Of a stretch of DNA of 64,000 nucleotides, positions 61,832-64,000 are shown piece by piece. Under the pieces are notes generated by a model. The model did not search any database, was not told where the DNA came from, and saw only the letters and a program-made list of their open reading frames with translations. The position numbers and the translations under genes were made by a program. The stretch spans positions 62,001 through 126,000 of the forward strand of contig NZ_JAPDHV010000008.1 of NCBI RefSeq assembly GCF_025971925.1. Direction: 5' to 3'. The number at the start of each line of letters is the position of its first letter. Position 1 is the first letter of the stretch. Origin of the DNA: Chryseobacterium oryctis. Lineage in GTDB: Bacteria; Bacteroidota; Bacteroidia; Flavobacteriales; Weeksellaceae.

Positions 61832-62661
61832 ATTTGAAAAAAGGAATGTATTTAGTTGGGAACTCTTGTCCTAGTTTGAGACAACAGCTTAAAATTAATA
61901 CTGGAGTTGTTGCCGAAAAAGTTATAAATACAGGAATTGAGTATTTTGATAATGCTTATTTACCTGTTGATGATTGGCGAGATCTTACCGATACGGAATA
62001 CAATATTCTTTCTTGCTCTAAGCAGAAGAATAAAATGTTTAATACTTTAGGACTGGGAGAGATTCCGGATGAATTGAAAAAGCTATTTAAAGAAATAAAG
62101 CTGGAAGAATGCAAAACTCTTTTTGATGTTCAGCCAAAATTTCAGGAAAATGAAAAACTTACAAAGAAACTTAATGGAGTATTAAACCAGTTTCTTAATC
62201 AAAAATCTGATACTCAAAGATATCATTTTCATCGTATTACAAGAGCTTTACCTGGTATGCATACAACAACCTTTCATCTTCATAATAAAGAGTTTATAAA
62301 GTATACCGGGCTGCATATAGATCAGAGTACCAAATTTACTCCCAATACAGCATACAAATCAGACAATAGAATCTCAATTAACATCAGTGAGGAGTCTAGA
62401 TACCTCTATTTTGTAAATTTAACTTTGAAACAAATTTATGCCGATGTGAAGAAACATTATAAAGAAATTTCTATTACTTCAGATAATATTGTAGAGTTAT
62501 TTTTTTCATTATACCCTAATTATCCTATCATAAGAATAGAAATAAAACCTTATCAATATTACATTGCTCCGACAGATAATTTCATCCATGACGGGAGTAC
62601 TTTGGGAAATGAAAAGTTTGATATAACAATGGTGTTTGTGGGAGAGTTTAATAATTACTAA
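61828..62661 (+). CDS. Putative Fe(II)-dependent oxygenase-like protein, paralogue 1
   Basis: A 277-residue soluble protein, coupled to the radical SAM gene by a four-base overlap. I do not recognise a named family. The second half looks like a double-stranded beta-helix: GLHIDQST gives His163-x-Asp165, and NFIHDGSTLGN gives His254, a facial-triad-like HxD...H set. Between them, DNRISINISEESRYLYFVNL has conserved Arg181 and Arg191, and YQYYIAPTDN precedes the second His. 2-Oxoglutarate oxygenases usually have an Arg or Lys about ten residues after this His; here only Lys263 is close. The N-terminal half (residues 1-150) is helical and may bind the peptide. Paralogue of the next gene. Confidence 0.6.
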   Translation: MNLKKGMYLVGNSCPSLRQQLKINTGVVAEKVINTGIEYFDNAYLPVDDWRDLTDTEYNILSCSKQKNKMFNTLGLGEIPDELKKLFKEIKLEECKTLFDVQPKFQENEKLTKKLNGVLNQFLNQKSDTQRYHFHRITRALPGMHTTTFHLHNKEFIKYTGLHIDQSTKFTPNTAYKSDNRISINISEESRYLYFVNLTLKQIYADVKKHYKEISITSDNIVELFFSLYPNYPIIRIEIKPYQYYIAPTDNFIHDGSTLGNEKFDITMVFVGEFNNY

Positions 62662-62666
62662 TAACT

Positions 62667-63539
62667 ATGAAACTAAAATCAGGAATCAAGATATACGGAA
62701 AGAATTTAGATAATGTTTTGGAAATAAATTCCGGGGTTGTGCATCATTCAGAGCAGGAACCTGTGGAAATTGTATTTAACGATATTAAGTTCAAGGCACA
62801 ATATGAACCGAATGCACATTTAGCTAAAAGAGACTGGAGGAAACTTTCTGCTCAGGAGCTTCATGTCATAAAAGGAGATCATGTTAATAAAAAAGACTAT
62901 AATTCAATTTTTATAGGAGAAATTCCTGAAGAGCTTAAAGAAATTTTCAATAAATTAAACCTCCATTCTGCCGTTTCAGATAACGATGCGGTTCAAAAAT
63001 TTGTTGAAAACAAAGAGGTGGTTCAAGAATTAAATTCTCACCTCAATACATTGTTGGAAGAAATTTCATTGGCTCCGTATAAATTTATGAGTATTGCAAC
63101 CAACTATCCCAACAGTGAAGTTGTTTCTTTAAATAAAAGAAAGTTGCCGGAAAATTATACCTTTAAAGACATTAGATATATAGGAGTTCATAAGGATAGC
63201 TCAAAAGACATGACATTGCATACTTGTTACCAATACGGAAATAGGTTTACCATAAATTTAGGAGAGCAAACGCGTTATTTTTTGTTCATTAATCTTACTA
63301 TGAAACAGGCATATAATATGTTAAAAGAAAAAGAGGAGCTTAAGAATATAGAGATAATTAATGAAAATATTACCGATTATTTCCTAAAATATTATCCTGA
63401 TTATCCTATGATTAAGGTGAAGCAGGAACCCTATCAGTTTTATATCGCTCCTACAGATAATTGTTTTCACGATGGTACAACAATGGGTAATACTGCAATA
63501 GATGTTGTAATTACCTATTTAGGGAAATTTTGTATGTAA
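62667..63539 (+). CDS. Putative Fe(II)-dependent oxygenase-like protein, paralogue 2
   Basis: A 290-residue paralogue of the previous gene, starting five bases after it. The same layout holds: GVHKDSSK gives His175-x-Asp177, CFHDGTTMGN gives His268, GNRFTINLGEQTRYFLFINL gives Arg193 and Arg203, and YQFYIAPTDN precedes the second His. The shared HDG(S/T)TxGN and DxxxxxxxG segment is conserved in both. No Arg or Lys lies near ten residues after His268, so the co-substrate site, if any, is atypical. Both copies keep the metal triad, arguing that both are active, perhaps on different sites of the precursor. Confidence 0.6.
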   Translation: MKLKSGIKIYGKNLDNVLEINSGVVHHSEQEPVEIVFNDIKFKAQYEPNAHLAKRDWRKLSAQELHVIKGDHVNKKDYNSIFIGEIPEELKEIFNKLNLHSAVSDNDAVQKFVENKEVVQELNSHLNTLLEEISLAPYKFMSIATNYPNSEVVSLNKRKLPENYTFKDIRYIGVHKDSSKDMTLHTCYQYGNRFTINLGEQTRYFLFINLTMKQAYNMLKEKEELKNIEIINENITDYFLKYYPDYPMIKVKQEPYQFYIAPTDNCFHDGTTMGNTAIDVVITYLGKFCM

Positions 63540-63558
63540 TTTTAAATATTATTAAGGT

Positions 63559-64000
63559 ATGAAGTCTTTTTTTTCTTTATTTGTTTTGGTTTTTTTTGCA
63601 AATTTTTCATTTGCTCAAAAAAAATTACCTATTCTGAAAGCAAATCAGCCTAAAGCTGTAATTCATGAAATAGATAACGGCTTAAAAACAGACTGGAATA
63701 TAGATCCGAAAATTAAAACGGATGTATATACGGTATCCAAAATAAGTGCTTCTAAAAAAATAGTTACAATAAAAACAGATATAGATTCCCTTACTCTGCG
63801 TATCAAAAAAGGAGAAAAAAAAGACTTTATTATTCTTCTTAAAGGTAAAGATTCTGCACTCACAAGAATAGAATCTTTACCTCCAAAAGACTTTAGTAAA
63901 ATATCTTTTAAAGATACATTGCAACTTCATATTAATGAACAAAATACCATATTTGTAAAAACAGTCTTAAACGAAATAGATACTCTTTTACTTAATTTCG
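63559..64000 (+). CDS. Secreted protein, cut by the window edge; possible retropepsin-like protease
   Basis: The frame from the ATG at 63559 is open to the window end (147 complete codons). It begins with a signal peptide ending FSFAQ. The last segment (LHINEQNTIFVKT, then LNEIDTLLLNF and one base G of the next codon) resembles the strand before the Asp-Thr/Ser-Gly active site of retropepsin-like aspartic proteases of Bacteroidota; the next codon starting with G could be Asp. The active site is outside the window, so this is unproven. It lies 19 bases after the oxygenase-like pair on the same strand and could be part of the peptide operon. Confidence 0.5.
   Translation, partial: MKSFFSLFVLVFFANFSFAQKKLPILKANQPKAVIHEIDNGLKTDWNIDPKIKTDVYTVSKISASKKIVTIKTDIDSLTLRIKKGEKKDFIILLKGKDSALTRIESLPPKDFSKISFKDTLQLHINEQNTIFVKTVLNEIDTLLLNF

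Noticed and set aside
60205..64000. Horizontally acquired island
   Set aside because: No integrase, tRNA, direct repeats or obvious change in base use is visible; transfer cannot be supported from this window alone.

Overview
The window looks like chromosomal DNA from a Chryseobacterium-like member of the Flavobacteriia (Bacteroidota). The evidence is the low G+C content, many start regions preceded by a TAnnTTTG -7 element instead of a strong Shine-Dalgarno, several apparently leaderless genes, a SusC/SusD outer-membrane system, PorT (type IX secretion/gliding), DUF2339, DUF2891 and DUF4349 proteins, and short double-glycine peptide genes. Most of the window is ordinary core genome. I see no prophage, insertion sequence, CRISPR array, rRNA or tRNA.

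Layout. 0-14 kb: a DUF3298 lipoprotein, a diacylglycerol-kinase-like enzyme, dctA, ggt, SDR-type threonine dehydrogenase, a degenerate NodB-fold protein, a membrane metallophosphoesterase, a FabH-like synthase, ubiE-porT, a coiled-coil gene with zapA, a 6S RNA candidate and rny. 14-18.3 kb: a first peptide-natural-product locus with an XRE regulator, a double-glycine precursor, a lipoprotein, an ATP-grasp ligase, a 72-residue protein and a SPASM protein (grasp-with-spasm type), followed by an orphan Cys-rich double-glycine peptide. 18.3-31 kb: a CLC channel under a fluoride riboswitch, a thioesterase, an ArsC-like protein, phoD, gcvT, idi, a HAD protein, a serA-like dehydrogenase, mscL, nnr, lgt with an unusual N-terminal extension, yidD and rarA. 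31-41 kb: a frameshifted DUF2339 gene, a surface protein, pheA, dnaA, a second frameshifted surface-protein gene, a low-molecular-weight phosphatase and an RsmI-like methylase. 41-52 kb: DUF4349, DUF2891 and DUF962 proteins, an AraC-regulated TolC/HlyD/MFS efflux operon and metG. 52-60 kb: a SusC/SusD/SusE/GH97 alpha-glucan utilisation locus.

60.2-64 kb: a second peptide-natural-product locus, the most interesting part of the window. It has its own promoter, a 73-residue precursor with a GG site, a leaky-terminator-like hairpin, a radical SAM/SPASM maturase of the FxsB/XyeB (cyclophane-forming) type, and two tandem paralogous proteins that each carry an HxD...H pattern and resemble Fe(II)-dependent oxygenases. 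After these comes a secreted protein, cut by the window edge where a retropepsin-type active site would be expected. My reading is that the precursor is crosslinked by the radical SAM enzyme and then oxidised by one or both oxygenase-like proteins. This is inference from gene order and motifs, and I do not recognise the oxygenase-like pair as a named family.

Two genes (DUF2339 at 32.4-34.6 kb and a surface protein at 38.8-39.5 kb) are each split by one frameshift at a short repeat or homopolymer, so either recent decay or sequence error is possible.
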